Source: Burkholderiales bacterium (lineage in GTDB: Bacteria; Pseudomonadota; Gammaproteobacteria; Burkholderiales; Burkholderiaceae_C). Taken from it: a DNA stretch of 64,000 nucleotides. The notes beneath the pieces were generated by a model. That model ran no database searches, had not been told where the DNA came from, and worked only from the letters and a program-made list of their open reading frames with translations. The position numbers and the translations under genes were made by a program. Position 1 is the first letter of the stretch, and each line of letters opens with the position of its first letter. This document shows positions 39,150 to 47,613 of this stretch, piece after piece. The DNA is taken from contig JACRNC010000003.1 of assembly GCA_016219375.1 (NCBI GenBank), positions 124,001-188,000 on the forward strand. Direction: 5' to 3'.

Positions 39150-40064
39150 TTGAGCACCACGTCCAAGACGGAAGAGCCGGATCACGGCTTCCGGCCCAGC
39201 CTGCTGGCCGACGACGAGCCGGCCGGCGCCGGGGCGCCCGAGGCGGCGCGGATTCTATCGACGGTGCAGACGCGGGGACGACCCGCTCGCGGGGGGCGCA
39301 AGCCCCGCCCCGGCCGCCGCGCAAGCTGGCCGGGCTGGGTCTTCGGCAGCGTGGCGGTGATGGCTGCCGGCGCCATGCTGTGGGGCCTGTGGCAGGCCGC
39401 TGCGCGCCCGGCGCCCACCCGGCTGGCGGTGCGGCCGCCGGTCGGGGCGAGCTCTGCCGCGGCGGCAGGCAGCGCCCGGGTGGCGGACCCGGCTGCGGCT
39501 GGCGCTTCCGCCGCCGTGGCGCAGGCCCCCGCCGTCGCCTCGGGCGTGGTGGCGAGTGCTCATGAGGCGGCTGTCACGCAGCAGACGGCGCAGGCCCAGG
39601 GGCAGGCCGGGCCGAACGAGGCGGCCGGGCAGACTCTGCCCTTGGCATCCACCGCGCCGACGGATCCTTCGTTTACTGCTCCCTCGCCAACCGCTCCATT
39701 TGCGCTGCTCGACGGCGCGCCTCAGGCGGCGACCGTGGCGGCTGCGGCAGCCACCACTCAGGACCGGGCGCCCCATATGGCCTCGTCTGCGCCGGCGGCG
39801 CGCTCCGGCAAGGCCGCGGGCCAGGCCTCGGCCAAGGCCGGCAGCAAGCCCGCTGTCGGCCCAGCCTCCACCAAGGCCTCCAAGGGCACCAAGGCCGTCA
39901 GCAAGGACGCCGGCAATCGATCCACGGCCCCGGCTGCCCGGCCGCCGGCTGCGTCCGAGCGGCTGGCCACGCGCAAGGCCGATCCGGATGTCGAGCTCCT
40001 GGAGGCCGTGATGCGCCACAGCCCCAGGCTGCCGCGCGCGGCGCGGGCGGCGTCCGCGCCCTGA
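39150..40064 (+). CDS. Hypothetical Ala/Pro-rich single-pass membrane protein
   Basis: About 304 residues from a TTG at 39150, preceded by GGGGGGAG; the track start at 39042 has no such site. An acidic then basic N-terminal region ends in KPRPGRRASWPGW, followed by one membrane helix (FGSVAVMAAGAMLWGLWQAA) and a long Ala/Pro/Ser/Lys low-complexity periplasmic region, ending DPDVELLEAVMRHSPRLPRA. I do not recognise a family; the C-terminal VELLEAVM motif is the only conserved-looking part. It is divergent from the M15 gene across 137 bp and could belong to the same locus. Confidence 0.65.
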   Translation: MSTTSKTEEPDHGFRPSLLADDEPAGAGAPEAARILSTVQTRGRPARGGRKPRPGRRASWPGWVFGSVAVMAAGAMLWGLWQAAARPAPTRLAVRPPVGASSAAAAGSARVADPAAAGASAAVAQAPAVASGVVASAHEAAVTQQTAQAQGQAGPNEAAGQTLPLASTAPTDPSFTAPSPTAPFALLDGAPQAATVAAAAATTQDRAPHMASSAPAARSGKAAGQASAKAGSKPAVGPASTKASKGTKAVSKDAGNRSTAPAARPPAASERLATRKADPDVELLEAVMRHSPRLPRAARAASAP

Positions 40065-40091
40065 TCGCCCCGCAGGCGCGTTCAGCCGCGT

Positions 40092-40313
40092 TCAGCGCTT
40101 GCGCCCGAGCTCGCGCAGCGCCTGGCGCACTTCGCGGGCGGCCTCCTGCCGCCGGCGCGCCTTGCTGCTGCCGTGCGCGCCGGCCTTGCGCCGCGCGGCC
40201 GGTGCGACCAGCGGGTTGCGTGGTGCCGGCAGCGGCACGGCGAGCGTCTCGGCCGCCTTGGCGGCGCCGCGGGCGTGGGTCAGGCGGGTCTTGCGGTGGC
40301 GGGCGGAAGGCAT
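40092..40313 (-). CDS. Small basic hypothetical protein
   Basis: 73 residues, strongly basic (MPSARHRKTRLTHARGAAKA; ARRRQEAAREVRQALRELGR). No membrane segment or known motif. Position between two convergent genes and clean start and stop make it plausible, and basic proteins of this size are common near DMT genes in this group. It could also be a chance frame in GC-rich DNA. Confidence 0.5.
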   Translation of the reverse strand: MPSARHRKTRLTHARGAAKAAETLAVPLPAPRNPLVAPAARRKAGAHGSSKARRRQEAAREVRQALRELGRKR

Positions 40314-40341
40314 GCGGGACTGGGGATCGAAGGCGGCTGAA

Positions 40342-41229
40342 TCAGGCTGTGGTCTGCGGCGGCGGCCCGCCGGCTGGTCGCCAGTAGCCGGTCGCCAGCA
40401 TGGTGCCCACCACGATCACGGCGCCGGCTGCCAGCATGGTCGGCGTCAACCGCTCGCCCAGGAAGACCGCGCCCCACAGGATGCCGAAGGCCGGGATCAG
40501 AAAGGTGACGGCCGTGGCGCGGCTGGAACCCACGCGCTGCAGCAGCCGGAAGTACAGCACATAGGCCAGCGCCGAGCACAGCGCGGCCAGGCCCAGCGCC
40601 GCCGCCCAAGGCAGCGCGCCGGGCAGCTGCGCCGGCCAGGCGACGGCGGCCGGGGCGAGCAGCGCGGCTGCGGCACCGAGCTGCGTGCCGGCGGCGATGC
40701 CCAGTGGCGGCACGTCGGCCAGCCGCTGCTGCGCATAGGCCGACACGCCGGCATAGCAGGCGGTGGCACCCAGGCAGGCGGCCAGCGCCGGTGCCGAGCC
40801 GTCCAGCCGCAGCCGGTCGGCCACCAGCAGCGCCACGCCGGCCAGGCCGATCAGCAGCCCGGCAATGCGCCAGCCGTCCAGCCGCTCGCCCAGGAAGCGC
40901 CAGGCGATCAGCGCGGCAAAGAGCGGCGTGGTGGCATTGAGCACCGACATCAGGCCCGCACCCAGGTGCAGCGCGGCCTGGCTGAAGGCGATGAAGGGCA
41001 GGGCCGAGCTGAACACCCCGGCGACCAGCAGCGGCCCGGCATGGCCGCGCATCGCACGCGCGTGGCCCCCGGCCAGCGCCAGCGGCAGCAGGAGCAGCGC
41101 CGCGCCGGTGACGCGCACGTCGGCCAGCGCGATCGGCCCGAAGGCCGGCACGGCCAGCCGCATGAACAGGAAGGATGCGCCCCAGATCGCGGCCAGGAGC
41201 AGCAATTCGGCAAGGTCGCGCGGCTTCAT
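40342..41229 (-). CDS. DMT superfamily (EamA) transporter
   Basis: 295 residues with ten predicted membrane helices in two EamA repeats (LAELLLLAAIWGASFLFMRL at the first, FGILWGAVFLGERLTPTMLA in the second). Substrate unknown; family members export amino acids or other metabolites. The ATG overlaps the stop of the upstream methyltransferase gene (ATGA). Confidence 0.93.
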   Translation of the reverse strand: MKPRDLAELLLLAAIWGASFLFMRLAVPAFGPIALADVRVTGAALLLLPLALAGGHARAMRGHAGPLLVAGVFSSALPFIAFSQAALHLGAGLMSVLNATTPLFAALIAWRFLGERLDGWRIAGLLIGLAGVALLVADRLRLDGSAPALAACLGATACYAGVSAYAQQRLADVPPLGIAAGTQLGAAAALLAPAAVAWPAQLPGALPWAAALGLAALCSALAYVLYFRLLQRVGSSRATAVTFLIPAFGILWGAVFLGERLTPTMLAAGAVIVVGTMLATGYWRPAGGPPPQTTA

Positions 41230-42080
41230 GCGGTGTCCGCATCGCCCCAGGGCAGTTCGGCCTGGGCTGTGGCCTGGGCCCTGCTCGCATGCGCGGTGTC
41301 ACCGCCGGCCGGCGGCAGGGCGGACATCGCGTGTGGGCGGGATGCCGCCGATGCGTCCGGCGCCGGCCCCCGGCCGGGGCGCCCGGCTGGCCGGGGCACG
41401 CGCAGGCGGGCCAGCGCGGCTGCCGGCAGCTCCGGCTGGCTCCAGTCGATCAACCCGATGGGCGGCTGGGCGTCACCGCTGCGGCCTTCGCCCATCGGCC
41501 CGGGCAGCACGCCCTCCAGCCGCAGCAGCGCCAGCTTGCGGGGCAGCCCGCCGCCGAAGCCGGTCAGCCGGCCATCGCTGGCGACGATGCGGTGGCAGGG
41601 CACGATGATCGACACCGGATTGCGGCCCACGGCCGCGCCCACCGCGCGCAGCGCGCCCGCATGGCCGGCACGGGCGGCCAGCCTGGCGTAGCTGTCGGTG
41701 CGGCCTTCGGGCACGGCCTGCAGGGCCCGCCACACGGCCTGCTGGAAGGGCGTGCCATGCAGGTCCAGCGGCACCTGGAAGCGTCCAGCCGGCAGCGGGT
41801 CGGCCGGGGTGCGCCGCCAATAGCCGCACAGCTCGTCGGCCGCCTGCTGCAGCCAGCGGTGGGCCGCCAGCGGGGCGACGGCCGGCCCGGGGTCGTCCCG
41901 CTGGCCGATGAACCACAGCCCGGCCAGCCCATGCGCGGTGCAGGCCAGCCGGATGTCGCCCAGCGGCGAGCCGACCACGGCCTGTGCGATGCAGCCGGGC
42001 GGGCCCAGGCGGCGGGCGGCGGGGGCGGCAGCAGGGCGGGCGGTCACGGCGTGGCTGGTCGAAGGCGGGAAGGCAGGCAT
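41226..42080 (-). CDS. ogt: Methylated-DNA-protein-cysteine S-methyltransferase
   Basis: 284 residues from ATG 42080. The acceptor Cys motif is IIVPCHRIVASDGRLTGFGG (near residue 161), with PFQQAVWRALQAVPEGRTDS and the RNPV segment before it. The protein repairs O6-alkylguanine by irreversible transfer to Cys. Homologues are about 160-190 residues; here an Ala/Pro/Arg-rich tail of about 80 residues follows LRLEG and has no known domain. The gene is coupled to the DMT transporter and divergent from the phosphomannomutase gene. The longer frame from 42212 is rejected. Confidence 0.92.
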   Translation of the reverse strand: MPAFPPSTSHAVTARPAAAPAARRLGPPGCIAQAVVGSPLGDIRLACTAHGLAGLWFIGQRDDPGPAVAPLAAHRWLQQAADELCGYWRRTPADPLPAGRFQVPLDLHGTPFQQAVWRALQAVPEGRTDSYARLAARAGHAGALRAVGAAVGRNPVSIIVPCHRIVASDGRLTGFGGGLPRKLALLRLEGVLPGPMGEGRSGDAQPPIGLIDWSQPELPAAALARLRVPRPAGRPGRGPAPDASAASRPHAMSALPPAGGDTAHASRAQATAQAELPWGDADTA

Positions 42081-42345
42081 GCAGGGCCATGCCCGGTGCG
42101 GCGGGCCGCCAGTGTGCGGCAGGCGGCCCCGCCCGGGCAGCGCGGGCGGCCGGCAACCCCGTCGGCAAGATGTGCCCGTCTGCCGCGACGCAGCCAGGCT
42201 GCCTTGCGGCACGGCGCTTGCAGCCCGGGCCGCTGCGTCGGGATGCGGGGTCGCGTCACGCGGCGTACACGCGGGCCCAGGTGGGCCGTCCCTAGAATCC
42301 CCGGCACTTTTTCACTTCAACGAACCGCAGCGCAAAGGAAGGTCC

Positions 42346-43737
42346 ATGCAAGTCACCGCTTCCATCTTCAAGGCCTACGACATCCGTGGCGTCGTCGGCC
42401 AGACCCTGGACGAGACGGTGGCCGAGCACCTGGGCCGGGCCTTCGGCACCGAGGCCCGCCAGGCCGGCGAGCGCGCGGTGGCCATCGGCCGCGACGGGCG
42501 GCTCTCAGGCCCGGGCCTCGTGGCCGCACTGATCCGCGGCCTGCGCTCCACCGGCATCGACGTGATCGACCTGGGCGCCGTGACGACGCCCATGCTCTAT
42601 TACGTGGCCGCCACGCGCGGCGAGCAGGGCTGCCACAGCGGCATCCAGGTCACCGGCAGCCACAACCCCAAGGACTACAACGGCTTCAAGATGGTGCTGG
42701 CCGGCCGCGCCATCTACGGCGACGAGATCCAGGCCCTGCGCAAGCGCATCGAGGCCGAGGACTATGCGAGCGGCCAGGGCGGCCTCACGCAGATCGACAT
42801 CCTGCCGGAGTACACCCAGCGCATCGTCGGCGACTGCAAGCTCGCGCGGCCGATGAAGATCGTGGTGGACAGCGGCAATGGCATCCCTGGCGCCTCGGCG
42901 CCCGGCATCCTGCGCGCACTCGGCTGCGAGGTGACGGAGCTCTACTCCGAGGTGGACGGCGACTTCCCCAACCACCATCCCGACCCGTCCAAGCCCGAGA
43001 ACCTGCAGGATCTGGTGCGCACCGTGCAGCAGACCGGCGCCGAGCTCGGCCTGGCGTTCGATGGCGACGGCGACCGCCTGGGCGTGGTCACGCGCGGCGG
43101 CAACATCATTTATCCCGACCGGCAGCTGATGCTCTTTGCCCGCGACATCCTCACGCGGCATGCCGGTGCGCAGATCATCTTCGATGTGAAGTGCAGCCAG
43201 CGCCTGGTGTCGGCCATCCGCGAGGCCGGCGGCCAGCCGCTGATGTGGAAGACGGGCCACTCGCTGGTCAAGGCCAAGCTCAAGGAGACCGGCGCGCCCA
43301 TCGCCGGCGAGATGAGCGGCCACATCTTCTTTGCCGAGCGCTGGTACGGCTTCGACGACGCCACCTACACGGCTGCGCGGCTGCTGGAGATCCTCTCGCG
43401 CGAGGCGGACCCCAGCGCCGTGCTCGACGCCCTGCCCACGAGCTTCAGCACGCCCGAGCTCAACGTGCCCTGCGCCGAGGGCGAGCACCACGAGGTGGTG
43501 GCCAAGCTGCGTGAGGTGGCACGCTTCGACGGCGCCGAAGAGGTGATCACCATCGACGGCCTGCGCGCGGAGTTCAAGGACGGCTTCGGCCTGGTGCGCG
43601 CGTCCAACACCACGCCGGTGCTGGTGCTGCGCTTCGAGGGCCACACCCAGGCCGCGCTGGAGCGCATCCAGGCGCAGTTCATGGCGGCCATCCGCCAGGT
43701 CAAGCCGGACGCGCAGGTGGCGGCTGCGGCGCATTGA
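42346..43737 (+). CDS. Phosphomannomutase/phosphoglucomutase (AlgC-like)
   Basis: 463 residues of the alpha-D-phosphohexomutase family. The phosphoserine loop is VTGSHNPKDYNGFK, the metal loop is AFDGDGDRLGVVT, the sugar-binding loop is GEMSGHIFFAERW and the phosphate-binding loop is RASNTTPVLVLRFEG. It interconverts mannose or glucose 6- and 1-phosphates for LPS and exopolysaccharide precursors. ATG 42346 has AAGGAAGG upstream, and a TAGAAT at 42293 could be a -10 box. It precedes waaA, consistent with envelope polysaccharide work. Confidence 0.94.
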   Translation: MQVTASIFKAYDIRGVVGQTLDETVAEHLGRAFGTEARQAGERAVAIGRDGRLSGPGLVAALIRGLRSTGIDVIDLGAVTTPMLYYVAATRGEQGCHSGIQVTGSHNPKDYNGFKMVLAGRAIYGDEIQALRKRIEAEDYASGQGGLTQIDILPEYTQRIVGDCKLARPMKIVVDSGNGIPGASAPGILRALGCEVTELYSEVDGDFPNHHPDPSKPENLQDLVRTVQQTGAELGLAFDGDGDRLGVVTRGGNIIYPDRQLMLFARDILTRHAGAQIIFDVKCSQRLVSAIREAGGQPLMWKTGHSLVKAKLKETGAPIAGEMSGHIFFAERWYGFDDATYTAARLLEILSREADPSAVLDALPTSFSTPELNVPCAEGEHHEVVAKLREVARFDGAEEVITIDGLRAEFKDGFGLVRASNTTPVLVLRFEGHTQAALERIQAQFMAAIRQVKPDAQVAAAAH

Positions 43738-43841
43738 CGCATTGATCGATGCGGTCGTGCCCTGATCCAGGGTTGATCGGGGCACTGCCGCCCGGTGCAT
43801 CCGCCGCCCGGCCCGGGCAGTGCTCGGCTACGCTCGCGGGC

Positions 43842-45221
43842 ATGGCCGAGCCGCCTTCACCTTCTTCCACTCCAAGCCGCGCCGCTGGCCACCCCACCAC
43901 CGAAGCCCTGGCCCGCGCCGCCTACAGCGGCCTGCTGCGCCTGGGCGCGCCGGCCTACCTGCTCAAGCTGTGGACGCGCGGCCGCGATGAGCCGCTCTAC
44001 CGCGCGCACTGGGCCGAGCGCTTCGGCTTCCTCTCGCGCGGCGTGCAGCCGCAGCCGGGCGCGGTGTGGATCCATGCCGTCTCGCTGGGCGAGACGCGTG
44101 CCGCCGCGCCGCTGGTGGCCGAGCTGCGCCGCCAGCAGCCGGGCATTCGCCTGCTGATCACCCACGGCACGGCCACCGGCCGCGAGGCCGGCCGCGCCCT
44201 GCTGCGCCCGGGTGACGCGCAGGCCTGGCTGCCCTACGACACCCCGGGCGGCGTGCGCCGCTTCCTGCGCCGCTGGCAGCCGCGCATCGGCGTGCTGATG
44301 GAGACCGAGGTCTGGCCCAACCTGCAGCATGCGGCCCAGCAGGCCGGCCTGCCGATGGTGCTGGCCAATGCCCGGCTGAGCGACAAGAGCCTGCGCCAGG
44401 GCCAGCGGCTGGCCGCGCTGATGCAGCCTGCGGCCCGCAGCATGGCGCTGGCGCTGGCGCAGTCCGACGCCGACGCCCAGCGCCTGCGGCTGGCCGGCGT
44501 GCCCCGGGTGGAGGTCTGCGGCAACCTCAAGTTCGACATGACGCCCGATGCCGGCCTGCTGGCGCGCGGCCGTCGCTGGCGTGCCGCGGCCGGCCGGCCC
44601 GTCGTGCTGCTGGCCAGCTCGCGCGAGGGCGAGGAGGCGCTCTTCATCGACGCCTGGTCCGCCCGCCTGGCCGCGCGCGGCGAGCCCGCGCAGCGCCCGC
44701 TGCTGTGGATCGTGCCGCGGCATCCGCAGCGCTTCGACGAGGTGGCCGCGCTGGCGGCCGAGCGCGGCGTGCGGCTGAGCCGGCGCAGCGCCTGGGCCGA
44801 CGACGCCCCCCCGCCCGATGCCGCCGCGGCCGACATCTGGATCGGCGACTCGGTGGGCGAGATGCCGGCCTACTACGCCGCGGCCGACGTGGCCCTGCTG
44901 GGCGGAAGCTACGCGCCGCTGGGCGGGCAGAACCTGATCGAGGCGGCGGCCTGCGGCTGCCCGCTGGTGCTCGGGCCCAGCACCTTCAACTTCGCCGAGG
45001 CGGCCCAGCAGTCGCTGGCCGCAGGTGCCGCGGTGCGCGTGGCCGATGCGGCTGCCGGCGTGGAGCGCGTGCTGGCCCTCCTGGCCGATGCCGACCAGCG
45101 CCGGGCGATGGCCCAAGCCGGCCTGTCCTTCAGCCAGGCCCACCGCGGCGCAGCGCAGTGCATGGCCGAGCGCATCCTGGCGATCGCCGGGCAGGCGGCC
45201 CCGGGCGCGCCGCCCGTCTGA
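43842..45221 (+). CDS. waaA: 3-deoxy-D-manno-octulosonic acid transferase
   Basis: 459 residues. It transfers Kdo to lipid IVA on the cytoplasmic face of the inner membrane. Conserved parts are PQPGAVWIHAVSLGETRAAA, LLITHGTATGREAG, LMETEVWPNLQHAA, CGNLKFDM, the donor region FIDAWSARL..IVPRHPQRFD and GGSYAPLGGQNLIEAAACG. ATG 43842 (MAEPPSPSSTPS) gives a hydrophilic leader before the membrane-associated helix LLRLGAPAYLLKLW. It is convergent with the tolC-like gene; the space between holds a G-rich repeat inside a hairpin. Confidence 0.95.
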   Translation: MAEPPSPSSTPSRAAGHPTTEALARAAYSGLLRLGAPAYLLKLWTRGRDEPLYRAHWAERFGFLSRGVQPQPGAVWIHAVSLGETRAAAPLVAELRRQQPGIRLLITHGTATGREAGRALLRPGDAQAWLPYDTPGGVRRFLRRWQPRIGVLMETEVWPNLQHAAQQAGLPMVLANARLSDKSLRQGQRLAALMQPAARSMALALAQSDADAQRLRLAGVPRVEVCGNLKFDMTPDAGLLARGRRWRAAAGRPVVLLASSREGEEALFIDAWSARLAARGEPAQRPLLWIVPRHPQRFDEVAALAAERGVRLSRRSAWADDAPPPDAAAADIWIGDSVGEMPAYYAAADVALLGGSYAPLGGQNLIEAAACGCPLVLGPSTFNFAEAAQQSLAAGAAVRVADAAAGVERVLALLADADQRRAMAQAGLSFSQAHRGAAQCMAERILAIAGQAAPGAPPV

Positions 45222-45226
45222 AACGA

Positions 45227-45309
45227 GGCTGAAGCGGGCGGCAGGGGGCGGTAGGGGGCGGTAGGGGGCGGTAGGGGGCGGTAGGGGGCGGCAGACGGCG
45301 GCTTCAGCC
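45227..45309. repeat. 9-bp inverted repeat enclosing a G-rich tandem array
   Basis: GGCTGAAGC (45227-45235) and GCTTCAGCC (45301-45309) are exact inverse complements placed between the convergent waaA and tolC-like genes. The 65-nt interval is filled by the 10-nt repeats. It may have been a terminator hairpin whose loop expanded. Confidence 0.6.
45241..45300 (+). repeat. 10-nt G-rich tandem repeat (5-6 units)
   Basis: Units G(C/T)AGGGGGCG, four of them identical (GTAGGGGGCG), plus a degenerate sixth. Five runs of five G at 10-nt spacing on the plus strand could form a G-quadruplex. Confidence 0.9.
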
Positions 45310-45326
45310 CGCCGTGCTGCGCCTTC

Positions 45327-46685
45327 TCACTTGGCTAGCAGCTGGTTGACGGCCGCCAGGTCCTCGGGCCGCAGCGTGCCCACGGTCTGGCGCAGGCGCA
45401 GGCTGTTGACCAGCACGTCGTAGCGGGCGCGGGAGAGGTCGCGCTGGGTGCTGTAGAGCTGGGTCTGGGCGTTGAGCACGTCCAGGTTGACGCGCACGCC
45501 GACGCGGTAGCCCAGCTGCGTGGCCTCGACTTGCAGCCGGGTGGAGGCCTCGGCCGCCTCGTAGGCCTGGGCTGCGGCCAGGCCGGACTGCACGCCCAGG
45601 AAGGCCTGGCGCGTGGCCAGCTCGGTGCTGCGGCGGGCGGCGTCCAGATTGCGCTCGGCGCGCTCGGCCAGGGCCAGTGTCTCGCGCACGCGGTTCTGCA
45701 CGGCAAAGCCGGCAAAGATCGGCACGTTGGCCTGCACGGCGATGCTGGCCGCATCCACCTTGCCCTGCACCTGGCCCAGGCCCAGCGAGCCGGCGCTGTT
45801 GTCGGTGCGGCTGAGCGTGCCCACCAGGTCCACCGTGGGCAGGTGGCCGGCGCGAGCCTTGTCGGTCTCGTAGCGGGCCACCTCCAGCGCCACCCGGGCG
45901 CGGCGCACATTGGGCGAGTCCTGGCCCTGGGTCACCCAGTCGTCCAGCCTGCCCGGCGTGAGCTGCGGCAGCGTCACGGGCGACATCAGCGGGCGCGGCT
46001 CGACGCCGGGGCGGCCGACGAGCTGGTCCAGCGCGGCGCGCCGGGTCTGCAGATCGTTGGTGGCGGAGATCTCCTGCGCGGTGGCCAGGTCGAAGCGGGC
46101 CTGGGCCTCGCGCGTGTCGGTGATGGTGGCGTTGCCGACCTCGAAGTTGCGCTTGGCCGAGGCCAGCTGCTCGGAGATGGCCTTCTTGTTGGCCTGGGCC
46201 GCAGCCAGCGCGTCCTGTGCGGCCAGCACGTCGAAGTAGGCCTGGGCGGTGCGCACCATCAGGTCCTGCTCGGCGATCTGCAGGTCGGCCTGGGCGGCGA
46301 TCAGCGACTGCTCGGCCTGGTTGATGGAGGCGGTGTTGCCGGCATTGAACAGCGGCTGCTTGGCCTGCAGCGCGACCTGCTTCTGGGTGTTGGACTGCGT
46401 GTTGTTCAGCGCCTCGATGTCGTAGCGCTGGCGCGTCACATTGCCCTGCAGGCCCACCGTGGGCAGGCGCAGCGCGTCGGACTGGCGCGCTTGGTATTCC
46501 ACCGAGCGGGCCTGGGCCACCGCGGCCAAGTAGGTGGCGTCGTAGCTGCGCGCCGTCTCGTAGACCTCCATCAGGCTCTGCGCCCAGGCGCTGGCGGCGG
46601 GGGCCAGCAGCAGCGCCAGGGCCAGGGTGGTCGGCCGCCACTTGCGCAGGGTTGCGCGGCGGGACTCGGCGGGCATGCGGATCAT
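45327..46685 (-). CDS. TolC family outer membrane efflux protein
   Basis: 452 residues. A signal peptide (TTLALALLLAPAASAWAQ) is followed by two OEP repeats typical of TolC: SLMEVYETARSYDATYLAAV, RQSDALRLPTVGLQGNVTRQ, and in the second half ARYETDKARAGHLPTVDLVG and YRVGVRVNLDVLNAQTQLYS. The trimer forms the outer membrane channel for type I secretion or RND/MFS pumps. Start 46685 or an in-frame ATG at 46676 are both possible. It lies downstream of the Pcm-type gene, as often in betaproteobacteria, and could serve the RND pump encoded 1 kb away. Confidence 0.94.
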   Translation of the reverse strand: MIRMPAESRRATLRKWRPTTLALALLLAPAASAWAQSLMEVYETARSYDATYLAAVAQARSVEYQARQSDALRLPTVGLQGNVTRQRYDIEALNNTQSNTQKQVALQAKQPLFNAGNTASINQAEQSLIAAQADLQIAEQDLMVRTAQAYFDVLAAQDALAAAQANKKAISEQLASAKRNFEVGNATITDTREAQARFDLATAQEISATNDLQTRRAALDQLVGRPGVEPRPLMSPVTLPQLTPGRLDDWVTQGQDSPNVRRARVALEVARYETDKARAGHLPTVDLVGTLSRTDNSAGSLGLGQVQGKVDAASIAVQANVPIFAGFAVQNRVRETLALAERAERNLDAARRSTELATRQAFLGVQSGLAAAQAYEAAEASTRLQVEATQLGYRVGVRVNLDVLNAQTQLYSTQRDLSRARYDVLVNSLRLRQTVGTLRPEDLAAVNQLLAK

Positions 46686-46788
46686 GGACGGTCCTTGTCG
46701 TCGGTCTCGGGACAGCCGGGTACCGGCCGGGTGTGTGTCCGGCAGCGGCCCGGGGGCGGGAGGAAGCCGGCGACGCCGCCGGCACGGG

Positions 46789-46823
46789 CTCAGCTCAGCT
46801 CAGCTCAGCTCAGCTCAGCTCAG
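46789..46823. repeat. CTCAG pentanucleotide repeat, 7 units
   Basis: Seven exact CTCAG units in the gap between the methyltransferase stop codon, which lies within the last unit on the minus strand, and the tolC-like start about 104 bp away. Length changes would leave the methyltransferase protein intact but move its end relative to tolC. Confidence 0.95.
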
Positions 46824-47470
46824 AAGTGGAAGCGCGGCGCCTCAGCAAAGCCGACCAGGCGCGGGGCGATGGTGTCGAACAGCGGCTGCGTGGCGAGGCG
46901 GCCGCCGTCCTGCGTGATGCGCACGGCGGTCATCACCGGCTCGTTGCCGACGATGGCCACCAGCCGGCCGCCCGGCTTGAGCTGGGCCAGCAGCTCCTGC
47001 GGCACCTGGGCCACCGAGCCGGACAGCAGGATGGCGTCGTAGGGGCCCTGGGCCGCATGGCCCTGTGAGCCGTCGGCCTGCACCACCTCGACGTTGGCGA
47101 TGCCGGCGCGGCGGATGTTGTCGCGGGCGAACTGGGCGAGCTCCGGGCGGATCTCCAGCGTGATCACGCGCTGCGCCTTGTGCGCCAGCAGCGCGGCCAT
47201 GTAGCCGCTGCCGGTGCCCACCTCCAGCACGGTCTCGTGCTTGTGCACGTCCAGATCCTGCACCAGGCGGGCCTCCAGCTTGGGCGAGAACATGCTCTGG
47301 CCGCCGGGCAGCGGGATCTCCAGGTCCATGAAGGCCATCGAGCGGTAGGCGGGCGGCACGAAGTCCTCGCGCTTGACGACGGCCAGCAGCTCCAGGAGGG
47401 TGGTGTCCAGCACATTCCAGGTACGGATCTGCTGCTCGATCATGTTGAAGCGGGCTTGTTCGATGTTCAT
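46820..47470 (-). CDS. Protein-L-isoaspartate O-methyltransferase family protein
   Basis: 216 residues from ATG 47470 (MNIEQARFNMIEQQIRTWNV). The SAM motif I is HETVLEVGTGSGYMAALLAH (near residue 83), preceded by the family's QSMFSPKLEARLVQDLDVHK. It should methylate isoaspartyl residues in damaged proteins. This short form, which sits before tolC and waaA in many Burkholderiales, differs from classic Pcm in the region after motif I, so substrate use is less sure. The longer frame start at 47545 is not supported. Confidence 0.9.
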   Translation of the reverse strand: MNIEQARFNMIEQQIRTWNVLDTTLLELLAVVKREDFVPPAYRSMAFMDLEIPLPGGQSMFSPKLEARLVQDLDVHKHETVLEVGTGSGYMAALLAHKAQRVITLEIRPELAQFARDNIRRAGIANVEVVQADGSQGHAAQGPYDAILLSGSVAQVPQELLAQLKPGGRLVAIVGNEPVMTAVRITQDGGRLATQPLFDTIAPRLVGFAEAPRFHF

Positions 47471-47613
47471 GGCGTCGTCAGGCGTAAGGGCCGGGCCGGC
47501 GCAGGCCCGGTCGGCGGTGCAGGGCTGCGCCGGCGGCCGGCGCAAACCCCGGGATTTTAGGGAGGGGTGGCCGGGCCGCCGGCCCGTGTTTCACCCCCGC
47601 CGTGTTGAGTGGG

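Noticed and set aside
41175-43514. 779-residue plus-strand ORF over ogt and the phosphomannomutase gene
   Set aside because: Out of frame with the phosphomannomutase and antisense to ogt; no coherent domains.
45241-45300. CRISPR-like repeat array
   Set aside because: The units are 10 nt and contiguous with no spacers; it is a simple tandem repeat.
46789-46823. Repeat-driven frameshift of the methyltransferase
   Set aside because: The stop codon is reached at the first unit met on the minus strand, so changes in unit number leave the protein unchanged.
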